A stretch of 64,000 nt of DNA from Plasmodiophora brassicae (GCA_036867785.1 CP145415.1:744001-808000), one strand, 5' to 3'; numbered from the stretch's first letter, positions 1 to 14,266 are shown. Numbers and translations are program-made. Notes: generated by a model not told the origin, from the sequence alone.

Positions 1-3000
1 GCTGGGTTCCTGCTGGGCTCGTTCCAGATTCGTACCCAATTTCAATCACTGTCAATGGACGTGACTACTTCGCAGGAGTGGCAAGTTCGTCCGTTTTCAC
101 GGCCGTACCACTAGCGCTAGCGACGTCACGGTCTGTTTCGACATCAACAATCAGCGGAAGTGGTTTCGTCGCACCGCTGCAATGCAAATTCGGCCAGTCG
201 TCGCCATGGCTCAATGCGTCGATCACGACGTCGGGAAGTATCGTTTGTCAGACAACTGTCCAGTGCGGGGCACTGCATCTTTCTGTCGATGGCGGTCTCA
301 CAACACTGACATCGGCAAGCGTCATCTCAGTTCCTTGTGGAACAGCAAACGGATCATCCCTCATCCTGTCGTTCCTGAATCCACCATCTGGTCCCATTAC
401 AGGTGGTACTCCAGTAACTGTACATGGCAGTGGATTTACAGACCTTCCCGATATCCCTGCATGTAGGTTTGGGGATGCCATCTCCAGTGCGGCAGTGCTC
501 TTATCTGACACCGAACTTCTCTGTGTTGCTCCTTCCGCTACCGTCGTCGGTCCAGTCCTCGTTGGCCTAGTAGCGGAATCCTTTGTTGTTCCCAAATCTC
601 TCACATATAACTTCACGATGTCGGCGCCTTATATATTATCAGTCGCTCCGAGTGCGTCTTCACCCTCTGGCGGAAGCGTTGTCACGTTCACCGGATCCAG
701 TTTTGCTGGCTCGGCACTCTGCATAATTAATGCAACAATCGCTGGACCTGCCACATTCGCATCAAGTTCACTGGTTGTTGGCATAGCTCCCGAGTTCCGA
801 ATCCCTGGACCTGCTAGTGTCGTTGTTGGTACTTCGTCGGCACTGCCCCTTTCGTCCTCGCATTCCTTCAATTACCGATCTCCAATGACGATATCGTCGG
901 TTGCTCCATTCGGTGGTTATGCTGGAACCATCGTAACAATTACTGGCACTGGCTTCAATGACAGCTCCGACCCAACTGTATGCCTGTTTGGGACTGCTGT
1001 AGCTACGACGTACGTTGTATCAGACACCCAGGTTACATGCGTTGCTCCTCACGATCCTTTACCTCCCGGTCGAATTTCGTTGACGTTGTCCTCGTCGATC
1101 CTGCCGGCATCATCTTGGCCGAACGCCACCTTCACGTACTTACAAAAGGCTAGCCTACTGTTCGTTGCCATCGTTCCACCCGTTTCGGTCCTTGCACACC
1201 AAGGGTTTGACATCATTGGGTCGTCTTTCGACGATGTTTTTCCAGTATTCGTCCGACTGGGCTCATCAACCATCACTCAGTGTAGCAGAACCTCCTCAAG
1301 TTCACTAACATGTGAGGCGCCAAACGGGGTGACAACGTATCCGTCGGGGGTCACCGTTAGTGTCGCCTTTGGTTCTTCGTTATCGACTGCGTTCATAACC
1401 ACGAGTCTTGTGTACGTGCGTTTGCCGAACCCGACCGTAACTGTCGTGACGCCTTCACTTGTACCGCTCCGTGGTGGATCCCAAATAACCGTGCTTGGAA
1501 GTGGTTTCTCGCCACGGCTTAACCTATCGTGCAGGTTCGTCCCAGATGGTGCATCACCCATACTTCCGGCGGTCGTTATCAACTCGACTGCGCTTTTGTG
1601 TGTCTCCCCTAGCGGCCTGCCATCGTTAACCAGCATCGCGGTTCGCGTCAGAGTTGATTATGCAACCGAATTCGGAGGCGGCGCTTCCTCGACCTTCACT
1701 GTATACGATGACCGGATTTCGCTGATTGTGCCAACAACGGGACCTTGGACTGGAGGCACAAACGTTCGCGTGTACTTGCGTTCGGTTCCTCCTCCAAGCG
1801 CGGTCGTTATCTGTCGCTTTACGGCTCCCGCAGCGGTTCTCTTATCAACTGCACCTTTACCCGTTCCTTTGACTTCAGTCGTTAATTGTCCGACTCCGAA
1901 TTTCCAGGGTCCTGTCAATGATACACTTTTATCGGTGTCTCTCAATGGCGGTCACGATTTCACGTCGACAGACGTCGCGACGTTCTCGTTCCAGAATCCG
2001 GTCGTTCTCGTATCGGCATCTCCAGCCAGAGCTCCTGCCAACATTGCCGTCTTTGGGTCAGGATTTCTGCCATCGCCTGGACTCTTGTGTTCTTTCGGAA
2101 ATGGTATCGTCAACGTCAGTGCGGTTTGGATTTCTTCAACCCACATCCAATGCCGGGCGCCGTCAATTGCTACGGCATCCTCAGCTGTGCAGCTAGCTGT
2201 GACTAACAATGGGCTGGACTACTCTCCGTCGACTCTTTCAATTGCTGTCGATTCAGTGAGCGCAACTGCGCTGTCTGTTACCCCGCCCCTAGGCCAAATT
2301 GGGTCAGTCGTTTCAGTCTATGGTAGTGGATTCTTGAACTCTACGAGCTTGGCCTGTTCGTTTGGTACGTCGACAGTCCGAGGATCTGCGACCTTTCATG
2401 TCGCCTGACCTTTGCGATACAGGTGGAGTCACAAGCCCGTCACTATATATTTCTTCGACCAGCGCGTCTTGTCAAGTTCCTGCCGCCACGGGGCAGTTTG
2501 CACCAGGGCTAACTGATACAACTGTTATCGTCAAGGTCAGCAACAATGGTCAGGACTACGCTGGATCGGCATCGTTTCTGTTTGGTACGCGTCTCTCGCT
2601 TGCTTTGGTTGCTAGCTTCGTAATAGTCTCACAGAGCAAGGCACTGCTCCATATCCTGTTGCAATAACACCAACGTCTGGCGAAACCACAGGCGGAACAT
2701 GGATTACGATCACCGGACGAAACATTCATTCGTCTTTCTCGCTGTGCGCCTGCCTTTTCGATGAGAGGTTAGCGTCAGCCCCAGGTGTCTGTATGTCTTC
2801 CACATCCATGAAGTGCCAAACGCCATCGTCAGTACTTGTTTCTTCGATGCGCCGACATGTTCTGACACTGCACAGGTTCCCGTCTGCGGCAAATGTTACT
2901 GTCCGGATCACAGACAATAACGGCACTGATTGGTCATTGCCAACGGTAATGTACCGGTTTACGCCTTCAGCAACACCAGCCGTGATAGGGTCTCCATCGT

Positions 3001-4613
3001 CGTTATCGATGAGCCCAGTCGCTGTTCTTGGCGCAACGCCTAGTCTTGGTTCTGTTTCTGGCGGCACCCGTGTGCATTTGTTTGGAACAGGATTCGAGAA
3101 CTCCGCCATGCTTACCTGTTTCTTCGGTACCTTGCTGTCATCTCCAGCGACTTTCATATCCAGCACTTCAGCGGATTGTTTGACGCCTGCTGCTGGGTCT
3201 CCAGGGACTGTGAAGCTGATGATCAGCAACAACGGTTAGTTCAAACGCGATATCGTTATATTGTCGTCCTCAGCGAATATAACTGCATAGGAATGGACCT
3301 GAGTGCGAATTATACGTTTTCCTTCTATGCTGCACCGACTATAACATCGGTGTCACCGCTCTTGGGTCCGGCGTTCGGAAGCACAACTGTTACGTTCATT
3401 GGTTCGAACTTCGTAAACACTGGGTCGACGTTAACCTGCAGATTCGGGACAACGCTGGTTCCTGCAGTATGGGTTTCTTCCACCCAAATACTTTGCAAGT
3501 CGCCTGCAGCCACGAGTAAGGCATCGCATTTCATCGTCGGTATACCCATTCTGATCAGAAACAGTGGGGACGGTTTCAGTTTCAGCTCGCATCAACGCTG
3601 CTGATGACATTCCTGGAAGTGCAATCAACTTCCGCTTTGTCAATTCAATCGTGCTATCTTCGGTGTCTCCCAATATGGTCCCGACAGTCGGCGGCATTAC
3701 CATCACCGTGCTGGGTGCGGGCTTCGTTTCACATCCGCTCCTGCAGTGCATCTTCTGCTCAGCTGTCCGATCGGTGGCCACCTTCATTAGCAGTCAGCAA
3801 ATTCAGTGTCCTCTGCCAAATCTGCTTCCAGGGGTGTGCTCGGTCGAGGTATCATATAACGATGAGCAATTCTCCAGTTCGGATGTCAAACTCAAGGTCA
3901 ACGTAACGTTTCCATCCAAAGGTTTCTTCTGACTGGCTCCCCTGCAGGTATTTTCCGACACCGTTTCGTGGTTTGCTCCCAAGGTTGCCCCATTATCCGG
4001 AGGCACCGTGGTTTCAGTATCTGGAAGTTTGTTTGTCGACAACCAACAATTGCAATGTCTTTTCGGGAGCACTGCGGTACCCGCTAGATTCATCGTAAGA
4101 ACGGGTATGCATAACTTTGTGCCCTGCCTCACGTTCTGTCAGTCCAATTCATCGATATCATGCAATACGCCACCGCTAGCGCCAAGCACTGTTCCGTTTG
4201 CCGTTTCGCAAAATTCAGGTGCAAGCTGGACTCCATCGTCCTATGGAACGTTTACTTTCAGGGCTGCACCGGTGATAACTTCCGTCAGTCCACTGAGTGG
4301 TAAATGTTGCAACGTGGCCACATCCAGCTGCATTCCTCATACGATTCTTGTAGGGCTTCCTGGTACAGTCATTACTATTGATGGGCAGAACTTTGTGCCC
4401 GGCTCGGACCTCTTTGTTCAACTTGTTTCACGGAGCGGTCTGCTGGGACAGTCTCAACCCGCATATCCACTGCTCTCATGTTCCGTTACTATCGTATCCA
4501 CTGAAGTGCAGTGTTTTGTTTCGCCGAGCACCGTTTCGGGAGTGTACACGGTACAGATAAGCAACGATGGCGGCTACCAATGGACATCAAGTGGCCAGGC
4601 ATTTACGCGTTCT
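1..4613 (+). repeat. Array of about 15 IPT/TIG domains within the giant gene
   Basis: Translated exons show a recurrent unit of roughly 85-95 residues. Each has an opening like 'SVSPLSG..GT.VTI.GSGF', a central 'C.FG' and 'ISST...C..P', and a closing 'V.VS.NG.DYS...F'. I count about fifteen complete or nearly complete units plus a partial one at the left edge. These are the marks of the immunoglobulin-like IPT/TIG fold found in plexins, fibrocystin and many protist surface proteins. Spacing of introns is irregular relative to the units, so this is not a simple one-exon-per-domain array. Confidence 0.85.
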
Positions 4614-7600
4614 GTATGGTCTTTCCTCTTACGGTACGTACAATGCTAAATCTAACAGAATGTCTTAGGTGAGCGCTCGAGGCACAACCGTACTACAAGG
4701 TACGCCGGCAACAGTTGCCCAATGTCCCAGTGGAGACTGGTGCCCGATCGCCGATATGGGGACCTCTTTCCCTTGCCCTCCTGGAACATATTCGTCGTCA
4801 GGCCAGATCCAATGCACTGTCTGTCCTCGCGGCTCCTTCTGTCCAGGATTTGGATCCACTGTTCCTGTCCCTTGTACAGCCGGTGCGTAACCTATGAGGT
4901 GCATTGCTGGACGGATACTCATAACAGCACGGTCTCAGGCTTCGTCTGCGGTGACGTGGGTTTGGATCGCCCTACTCAGCCTTGCCCACGGGGCTACTGG
5001 TGTCCCGCAGGTACCAGCGTCGACGTCAAGGTGAATTTAACGGGGGCACGTGTTTGCCATGACTCCTTTCACTGAGCGTTACGACACAGGTCTACGCTCA
5101 CCAGAAGTCTTTGGCAGCTGCCAATTTTGGTGTTAGTTTTGTGAATGGATTCTTCCAGCAACTCATGTATATTGAAAACGGCACCGCCATGTACGCTAAC
5201 CTTTCTGCTACGGTGTCAGGTAGGACCGTTGTTACGCATTTGATGACTCCCATTCATGTCAACACAGGGGTTGGCCTAAAACTGGATTGGTTCAACGGTA
5301 GTGACATTGAGTTATACTCCTACAATGTGACATCCGGTGTCCGAAACCTCATCTACGATTTCAGCCCATCTGGCAACTCAAATGTTCAGCTGTGGAGTGG
5401 TATCGGTCCAGGTCGCGTCCTGTTCACTGCCGTCAGTGGGGCGTCGTCCAGAGCTTTGTATTCAGCAAAAACCGCGACGAATAGCCAGATCCTTCTTCAT
5501 CCTGGCTTGCCCATATCAGCATCAGTTAGCACTTTCTGGGCGATCTACAATGGATTTGCCATTTATCAAGTGTAAGTTGGCGCATGGTCAAAATATTCCC
5601 TGGCCGCCATTAATTAATGGCACAACAGTGGCAATAACATCTACAAAACCGATGGGCTGACACCATCAACGCTTGTCCACTCTCTTGCAACTGCTGCGAC
5701 GTACCTTTGCCTGTTTCGTGGAAGCTTTTACTTTGCTTCTTCTTCGACATTCTACAAATCAGATGGTTCAACTATAACAACTGTAGGGTCCCTTGGGTCT
5801 AACCCAGTCTACGTCGGTTCGCTATATGCCAGGACAATGCTCTTTGTCACCGACGGTACATGGCACTGGTAATGTACTGCACTTCCACTCCTAATTCGTT
5901 TGCAGGGAACTTCGCGAATGGTTCTTCTGTTTCGAGATCTCGTATATGGACCAGCTCTGGGTCCACAACGTCTTTGCTTATCGACGTCGGCCAAACCGAC
6001 GGTTCCTACATGCTAAATTACATTGCGGAGAGGAAGGTTCCTGCCATGCCAGGCAAGGAGTAGCGTTCTGTTGATTCTATCGTCTGTAATCATGTAATTA
6101 TGTTCTTATAGTGTCTGACGGCGGGTTAATCCACCTATTGTACCTTTCTGGATTTAACTCAGTTAACCAGTCGATAGCGATGTGGGAAATCGGACCTTCA
6201 TCGGTAATGAGGGTTCATAGCTTCCCACAACCTTGCCCAGCTGGCTACTACTGCGGCTCTGGAGTTTCTATGGTATGTGATATATGTCCACCTATTTAGC
6301 AATGTCTTAATTATTGAACAGGGTACTCCTAATACGACCTTTGGGGATGGTGTTTCCTCCAGTGGACCATCCTACCTTGACAGGACGCAGATCGCCCAAA
6401 GATATCCCGTTATTTGTCGATCAGGTTTCTGGTGCGGCGTTGCTTCTGAATCTGGACAAGGTTACTTGGCTGATGTATCTCAGCGTTCCCTCTGACTCGA
6501 GCCTTCCAGGTGATGGCTCCTGCCCTACCGGTTACTATTGTCCAGATGGAGTTCCAGTTATCTGCCCTGTCGGAACATACTGTCCTGGTAATCATGGCTG
6601 GACACACCGCAGAACGACAGCATGACGTTAGATCCGTAGGAACGGGGAATTCGTATCCGATCCCTTGTCAACGAGGAACTTTCAATGTGCTCACTGGACA
6701 ATCAATTTGTCGGTATTGTCCATTTGGAATGGTACGAAACCGATGACTTAGTCGAACTTCTATGACATTGAGTCGATATACCGTATCAGATCTGCCCAGA
6801 TCCAGCGCAGGCGCCTCTTGTTTGTCCAGCCGGTTTTGTGTGCAATACGCTTCGACGCGCGACGCCCCCACATCGGTGCCCTCCTTGTTATTTCTGCAAT
6901 TCAGGTTGACATGTAGTCAGGTGCACATGTTGACCCAAAACGTGCTCACATGCCGATTTTCCAGGAACACAAGCAATGCCCAACGATACGTCGACTTTGC
7001 AGAAACCAATTCCTTGTCCGCAAGGATATTACTGTGTTGAAGGAACCGCCACGTCTGTACCTCAACTGTACAACTTTTCCACTCCCCAGCTCTGTGCCGA
7101 AGGTTTGTGCAAATGCTGACCTCGCATTCCCTTCTTCTGATGTGATGACACATTCAGGATGGTACTGTCAAACTGGAAGCTGTTCACCCTATGGGACGGC
7201 AATTTGCCCACCTGGAGAGCACTGTCCTGCAGGGTCATACCAGCCGTCCTTGCCTGGATGTCCGTTACGTTGATGCGCCTGTATTTGCTTATTTTCTGAC
7301 GGACACGGAACAGACGGATATTACGCCAGACAAGCTGGCGAACCCGTCGCATCGCCGTGTCCGCCCGGCTATTACTCGAATATTACCAACAGTTACGGTT
7401 GCTGGGTATGCCCAGCTGGTTACTCTTGTGGCTATGATGCAACCACTCAGCCATTAATATGCCCTCCTGTAAGCAGCGACTCTATAATCGAGGGTCTTGG
7501 TTGTTCAGTGTTGTCGCGTAGGGCACATACAGAGACGATTCAACCAACGAACGCTTTTGTCTGTCGTGTCCGGAAGGACGCTGGGGTGACCGAGTTGGCC

Positions 7601-10600
7601 AAACGTCTGTCGATGATTGCTACGTTTGCTACGCTGGATGGGTTTGCGGGACAGAAGGTTAGGCGTCGCGCGGCGATTCATATTCTGTGGCATACACTGA
7701 ACTTTAAACTATAGGCCGCACGAAGCCACCGCAGTTGGACCTGAATCTTCAGTGTCCCCCTGGCAATGTGTGTCCCAACGGCACCACACAGGAAATGTCG
7801 CAGGTATTGCTTTCATGGTCTCGCTCTATGTTGTCACTTACCGATGGTGGCAGCAATTCCCGTGCCCTGGGGGCTACTACTGTCCTGCAGGTTCTTTGCA
7901 GGTTCACATGACATTGCCAATACGGAACTCACCCATTTCTTTGTTAGGAACAACACCTGCCACACAGTACATGCATGTCTGTCCAGAGGGCTACTATTGC
8001 GTCAATGGCACATCGGCTGTAACATACCTGCAATTCCCCTGCGAAGCAGGCTACTACTGCCCTCCAGGGCTTTGGACTCCGCCGTCAACTCTTGGCTCGC
8101 GCTATGCTTGTCCACGTAAGTAGCGTTTAGTTCTTGGTGTTTACCGATTTCCTGCTTAGCATTATTCAGGCGGCACAACGTCGCCAGTTGGCGCCAAAGA
8201 CATGAATTCCTGCGCGAAGAACTGTTTCTCTCTGGACACGTGCGAAGTCATCGACTCGGTGTATCCAGTTGTGAACCTGACAATCGTTGATGTACAACCC
8301 TTGGAAATGGCTATCATGCACATCGACTGGACCCGCAAACCACTGTCAGTAGAAGCGGCCACTTGTTCCTTATGATCAGAATTCACTTACACGCCTGTTT
8401 TCAGAATCGGGTTTGACGCCGAATTCGTTCTCTCCCTTCGTCTGAACGGGAATCCCAGCCGAATGATGCTCCCAAGTTGGTTCTGGAACGACACGGCCGA
8501 CCCGATGAAACAGATGAAGTTCGACCTGTACATCTTCGCTGTTCTGCCTGCACAGGTCAATGTGACGGTCGAAGTAAGCCCCCAGCAGAGTTGCATTTCT
8601 GCCGCTTCGCTCATATACGCTTCACAGTTATTCAACGAGTTCTACATGAGCGAAATGGACAAGTTCAAGAATACGATCACAGTTAGCACATTTCGCCCTA
8701 AGCGATCAAACACTGATCCTCTCGAAGAGTCGTTCGACTTTGCGTTCTACGCCTTCTACCAAGAAGTAATGCCGATGTGTTGCCTTGCGGGAGCAGTAGC
8801 TGACCCTGGATGGTACAGAAAGTCGCAAATGACTTGGGACTTGTGTTGCCTTTGAACCTGCCTAATGCTAACAACACCTACGTGTTCCTGGACGTCGGGG
8901 TCAATGAGACGTCGTACTCGAACTTTGCCCAGATTAAACCGCCACTGGACTCGGTGACACCGTCGCCGACCTATTTCAACGATGGACCCGGAGGAGATCC
9001 TGCTCGTGGGATCATTCCATTACCATACTTCCCTTTCTTCACAGCCTGCAAACGGTTTGAATTCTCTGTAGCTGATTCGTCAACTACTGGTAACACTTTT
9101 GAAGGTTCTCCCAGCACATTCCCGTCGAGTTCGCAATATCAGATCCAGCATCTTGCACGTTTGCCGACCCTGTTGTTCCAGTCGGCGATTTCCAAGTCGG
9201 GTTTGCTGGCAGCAGCGACCGGTGCAATTTCGTGACGACGTGTGCCATTGAAGAAGAGCTGGATGTCATTGCGCCTCAGGTGCGATGGTTCGAATTACCA
9301 TCGGATTCCATAATGTTCTTTCTCAGTCAAGGTTTGTGTGCCGCGGACGAGGTCCCAGCGTTCGTTTGACATGTCGTCGTAGATCCTCAATCGAATGTGG
9401 AGTTTTTCAAAGGCTGGCAATACTACGAGGCACTGATTGGATCCGACTCGATGATCCCAGTCACTGTGAAAAGCGATATGCCACAAGATGGGAACATCTA
9501 CACACCAACGTACGTATCAGGGGCAGTCCTCCGACATTTGAGTCTGAATGTTGGCAGGTACGTTGGGCTACAACTGCAATATTTCCAACGCACCGCGACG
9601 ACGCGCCGGCTTATTCTCGCATCGGTCAACCTGACGGGCTGGGTCCAAGTGCCTCAGTACGTCTTGGATGAAGCCGTGTTGGGGAACCTATCCACAGGTT
9701 ACACACCGACTTACACTCTCGAAATTACCTGGGCACCTATGAGTAAGCTTTAGTTCCATGTGATTGTGAAGTCACCAACCTCGATGTGTATAGTTTGGTT
9801 CGACCTGATGAACTCGTTCGCATTTGGGCTTCAACTCTATGCTGTTGTGTTCTGCGTTGTCGGCCTTATGGGATTCTCTTCAGTCTTCACTCTCTTCCTC
9901 ATCAACCGCATCATCATCCATCATAGAACGCCACCGGCCTTCAAATTCTTCCAGTACTTTGAGATCGTCATTCCCTCTCCTGTGCTTGGGGGCATATGCA
10001 TATATGGGCCAGTGGTCACTCTTGCTGCCTTCGTGTAAGTACAGGATCAATGTATGGGCTTTTGTCATTGACTTCGGCGTCAGGTACATATTCTTCAACG
10101 TCCTATATCCGTTCTCATCAGTCACCGGCGCGTACCTTGACTTAACAACTCTGACTCAAACGACCGTCGACCTGTATCGCACTGGTCGTTTATCCATTAT
10201 GATAATGACGGTGGCGTACTGCATCCTGATACAAGGTCTTATCACAAGCAGTAATTTTGGAATATCACTGACACATTGTTCTAAGGTGCTCGGATGATTG
10301 TCACCAAACATCGTGAGCGGGGGAGTTTGAAGTCAACGTTCTGGAACCCTACTCAATGGCGACGAATCCAGCTGGTGTTCATGGCAACGCTTTTGACACT
10401 TGGCCTGACGTACATAATGGAATTTTCCTACACATCGTACTTCGCGTCATATACGTACGGTTTCGTTGTTGTATACAAAGGTAAGAAGGCACCATGGAGT
10501 AAAGCGGCGAACTCACGTGCAACGCAGTTATGTCGATCTTCCTTGAGACGGTTCTGACCAATACGGTTGGTGATCTCATGCTTGTGTCTCCGCTAATGGT

Positions 10601-13600
10601 CATATTTGCGCCGTAACGTTGTTTGCATCCGCACTCTGAATGCGAATCTTAGGTGACGGTGAACATTGTCCAATTCCTTATCACTGTTGGTGCTGCGGAC
10701 ATCTTCAGTTTCGTCCTATCCTACTTTGTCGACATTGCCTTCCTGGTATTACCAGCACGACGGTTCCTTTGAGTGGTTTCCTAATGTCGTTGCAAAGTGC
10801 GGCGAGCGAGTATACATCAACCCGTTTATAAATTGGGCAAAGGAAATGTTCCCCATCCTGCAAGCGAAGTTCAAAGCTAAGGCTCTTAAGCGCGGCGATA
10901 AAGAAGCAGCTGCGGCCATCTTGGAGAAGAAGGTTTCGTTTTGTGGTTGGCTTTGCCGTAATGCCATTCTGAATCTTTTGGCTAGATCCACCTGATGCTT
11001 GAAGAGATTGATTCCGCCACTGTCGAACCCATGCTCGACGCTTATAACACTTATGCGAACGACACGATCGGTCTAATATTGTCGCCGATGACATTGTTAT
11101 TCGTTATGTTCTGGAACAAAGAAACGCAAATCCCGTTCAATTATGGCATTACGTCCGGGGACCTTCGAATCTACCTCATTTACTCAATCGTTATCATCAT
11201 CTTCCAATTCGGTACCTTGACCACGTATATCTGACGTTTCAACAGTCAACTCATATAGTGTTAGGAATCGACGTGGTCGTCCTAAACCTGCAAGAACTGT
11301 TCCATACGTGGCCTATATTCGACTATGCCGAATTTTCTCGGTACCTTAGCTGCTAGGCACAGGTCTTATGCCTGCTAAGGATCGTTTTAGATATCGATTC
11401 CGCATTCGAAAAGAGAGGTGGCGTCCAGACGAAACGGAAATGGACTCTACTTTGAAGCCAGACCTCCAGCTCATGGACCATTTGTGCTTCTCGTCCCAGT
11501 TTTACTTCATAGCCGGGTTCAACTCTCTTGGCATCGTCCTGCTGATAATCGGTAGTACATGAATCGGAACCATGGTGTACATGTCACAGACTGGCACCTG
11601 TAGGGATGACAATCATGCTTCGGCAGGGTTACGTTCTCTTCTCCGACAGTCTGTTTCCTGTTGTTATTGGGTACTCAATATTCACATGCTATATCTTCCG
11701 CGAGTTGTTCTGCCTATTTGGCGACTGGATCCAGGTGGGAACCATATCGATGGGCTGCTTCAAGTCCGTTCACAACGTTTTGTCCTAGTTATGGTACCTT
11801 CCCAAGAAAGAGGAAGGCGAAGCGGACGAGATGTCGGAACTAAGCGAATACGAGGAGAAGTATGAGCTGAGGAGCAACATCACGTCGGAGGCTGTTCGGA
11901 TGAAATTCTTGAAGCACAACAAACTCTGGCTCCTTCACCATCTCACATCAGTTCTAACTCCAAGGTCAGACAATTATCACGTGTGCGTATGGTCAGAGGA
12001 TAACGTATGGATTCTAGATCAATCGAGAGAAACCGCCCTTACCTAATCAACCAATACGAGACCCTCATCCACCAGCAAGCGGACGGCCACTTCGATAACG
12101 TCAATGATGTTTCTTCTGACAGCGAGGCCTTCCATTCGGATGAGGAAAAGAAGCAAGAGGTATCAGTGTTTTCCGGTTGTATCCCGTTTCATAACACGAG
12201 TGATGCAGGTATACCTCGGCGATCGCTCTGAAGCTGCGAGGTCTATCAGCGAATGGTGGCTCGCAAGATCTCGCAAGCATCTACGACTGCGGGCGTTGGT
12301 TTCCGGGGTCACATTCGGCGCCCGGAAAGGTATAGAAGCATTTGACCGGAGCCACATAGCCGGATGCTCAGACTCCGAATCATAGGAGCTTGTGAACAGT
12401 GTGGCACGGTGATGAACCTGTCCGTCGAGCAGCTGATTCGATTCATGGACCTCGTCGACAAGTTCGATAAGCTGAAGTTGAATCCTGAATTCATGAAGGA
12501 GTTCAACGAGAATGAGAAATGGCGAAACTTCTACAGAGAAAACCAAGTCGGCGGCCCGTCTTCTTCTAGTCGTAATCGTCGTACTTACGTTTGCTCTGCA
12601 GGTGTTCAGAACCCGCTGCCGGAACTGTATTATTCGCACAAATGGGGTCTGTTGCACGTTATCCATTGTATGCTACGTTGCTAACCATGTCGTAGCCTCC
12701 GGCCAGTAAGGCTCAAACTCCAGCAGCGTCTCGACGTCCTTCTGCTGCTCCATCGAAGACGATTTCACGACAGGCGTCTACGTCGCGTGACTCTAGGTAA
12801 CATCGTTGCTGTCTTCCGGGATTTCTCAGAATCTTGCCTGACCGCAGATGGTCACAGGCGTGCGAAAACTGATTCGGCTGAGCCTCCTAAGCCCACTTCC
12901 ACCGAAGGAACGGCTTCTACACCGACGCCAGGGGATTCGGTCCTACAGTCTCTTCCTCCGATCGTCAGTGACGATGTATACGTTCGGGTCACCTTTCATG
13001 TGCTTACCATGATTTCGACAGGCTTCACCAAGGCCGCAACTTCGTCGGCTTCCCAGTGCATCAGGGTCGGGGAGGGCGGAACCCCACCGAGAGCCAGCCA
13101 TACCGCCAGCCTCGGCAGAGGCATCACCAGCAACGCAGCTGCCTTCACGTTCAAGTGTCGTAGAATCAACCGGCGCTGAGGTTCCGTCCGAATCTGCCCT
13201 ACCGCCCATTGCGGCACCCCGATCACCACGAGAACAAGAAGGGCAAACTCCCGGCAGGCTCCCAACGATCGTGGTCCCAGTTGTCCCAGAGTCCCCGTCC
13301 CTAGTCGCTGCGCCCGCTGAAGTGCCTCCGCCTGCCTCTCCACTGACGCTGGGTGATGACGTACCGCCATCGGTACCGCTTTCTGTCGAGCTGGTTGCAC
13401 CAGTTCGCGCACGAGTAGAGACGAAGCAGGTAGATTCCATCGTTGGGCAAAGCCCTAGAAGCAGGGTCGATGATTCAGCCCTGGAAGTCAAGGATCCGAT
13501 CCGTAAGCTTGCTCCGCTTGGTGCTCCCGTTGCTCCTGCCGGCGCTCGGAGGGCCGGGTTGCCGCCTCTTGCTTCGCCCGAGAAGCCAAATGTGCTGCGG

Positions 13601-14041
13601 GCACCGTCGACTGAGAAACCGAGCTTATCACGGACGACTTCCACAGAGAAGCCAGGGTTGTCGCGCCCGGCTTCGATCAGTCCATCGTTATCGCGGCCAA
13701 CGTCTCGTCCATCGGCGACGCCTGTCGTGCTTCCCGCGCGTGGCGATATTTCGTCCGATTCAGAAGACGACCAGATCCCTCTGGAGGCGCCGCCATCAGA
13801 GCCGATTGCTCAACGGCTGCCCAAGGGCGGGCCGGCGAAGAAACTGGCGCCCGTGAAGCCTCCCGTCAAGGCCAAGAAGGTCGACGACGACGATGACGAT
13901 AAGGTCGACGTCAAGCAGGAGCGTAAAGATGACCGCAAGAAGTTCAAGGACATGCGGCAGAAGAAGCGCCTGCCTCCCGTCAAGAAACCGGGTCCCGTTC
14001 GACACGACCTATCCAGCGATGAAGAAGATGCCAAAGACTAG
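1..14041 (+). CDS. Giant IPT/TIG and GCC2-like repeat cell-surface protein with polytopic membrane region (5' partial)
   Basis: The reading frame is open from base 3, so the start lies upstream. An array of IPT/TIG beta-sandwich domains fills 1-4613. Cys-rich GCC2/GCC3-like repeats and a DGT-type beta-repeat section follow to about 8110, then an ectodomain without a recognised family (8170-9750), about ten hydrophobic helices (9800-11800), a charged cytosolic part with a CxxC...CxxC pair (12391-12640), and a Pro/Ser/Ala-rich, Asp/Lys-rich tail ending at 14041. Exons are joined by short GT-AG introns that restore domain frames, for example 2365-2422, 2585-2634, 3235-3290, 3516-3558, 3897-3947, 4095-4142, 4300-4353, 4614-4668, 4883-4938, 5031-5089, 5572-5628, 5856-5905, 6273-6321, 6461-6509, 12797-12857 and 12964-13021. 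Function is unknown; adhesion or surface sensing is an inference. Junctions near 6000-6111 and 12230-12380 are unresolved, and a gene boundary in the 10-12 kb part cannot be fully excluded. Confidence 0.75.
4669..8120 (+). repeat. Cys-rich GCC2/GCC3-like repeats interrupted by a DGT-type beta-repeat section
   Basis: Exons encode about seventeen short units of the type 'CP.GYYCP.G', as in GCC2/GCC3 (ephrin-receptor-like) modules. Between about 5091 and 6240 the Cys pattern stops. It is replaced by repeats containing 'YKTDG', 'YKSDGS', 'VTDG' and 'WTSSGS', each followed by a hydrophobic strand. These resemble the bacterial ELWxxDGT beta-propeller-like repeats. The whole block is extracellular by position, before the membrane helices. 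Confidence 0.7.
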
Positions 14042-14266
14042 GCTGTCTTTAGCGTATCTCTAAGCAAGTAATAATAATGCCGTTGTTTCCAAATCGATGA
14101 TAGAGACGTCGTTTACAACGTAGTGCTGTTTCCATCGTCAACGCATGGGTGTACTGAACGGCTGAGTGGGACAACACTATTGTTCGACACGTCGCCGAAC
14201 GGGAACTTGCAAAGCAGACGCTTCCGGGGGTCGACGGGACCCCCAGTCGTCCACTGGCCGACATTG

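Noticed and set aside
12943-13644. Minus-strand 233-residue Gly/Ser/Thr-rich frame
   Set aside because: It is the antisense of the Pro/Ser/Ala-rich tail of the giant gene; the composition is a mirror effect.
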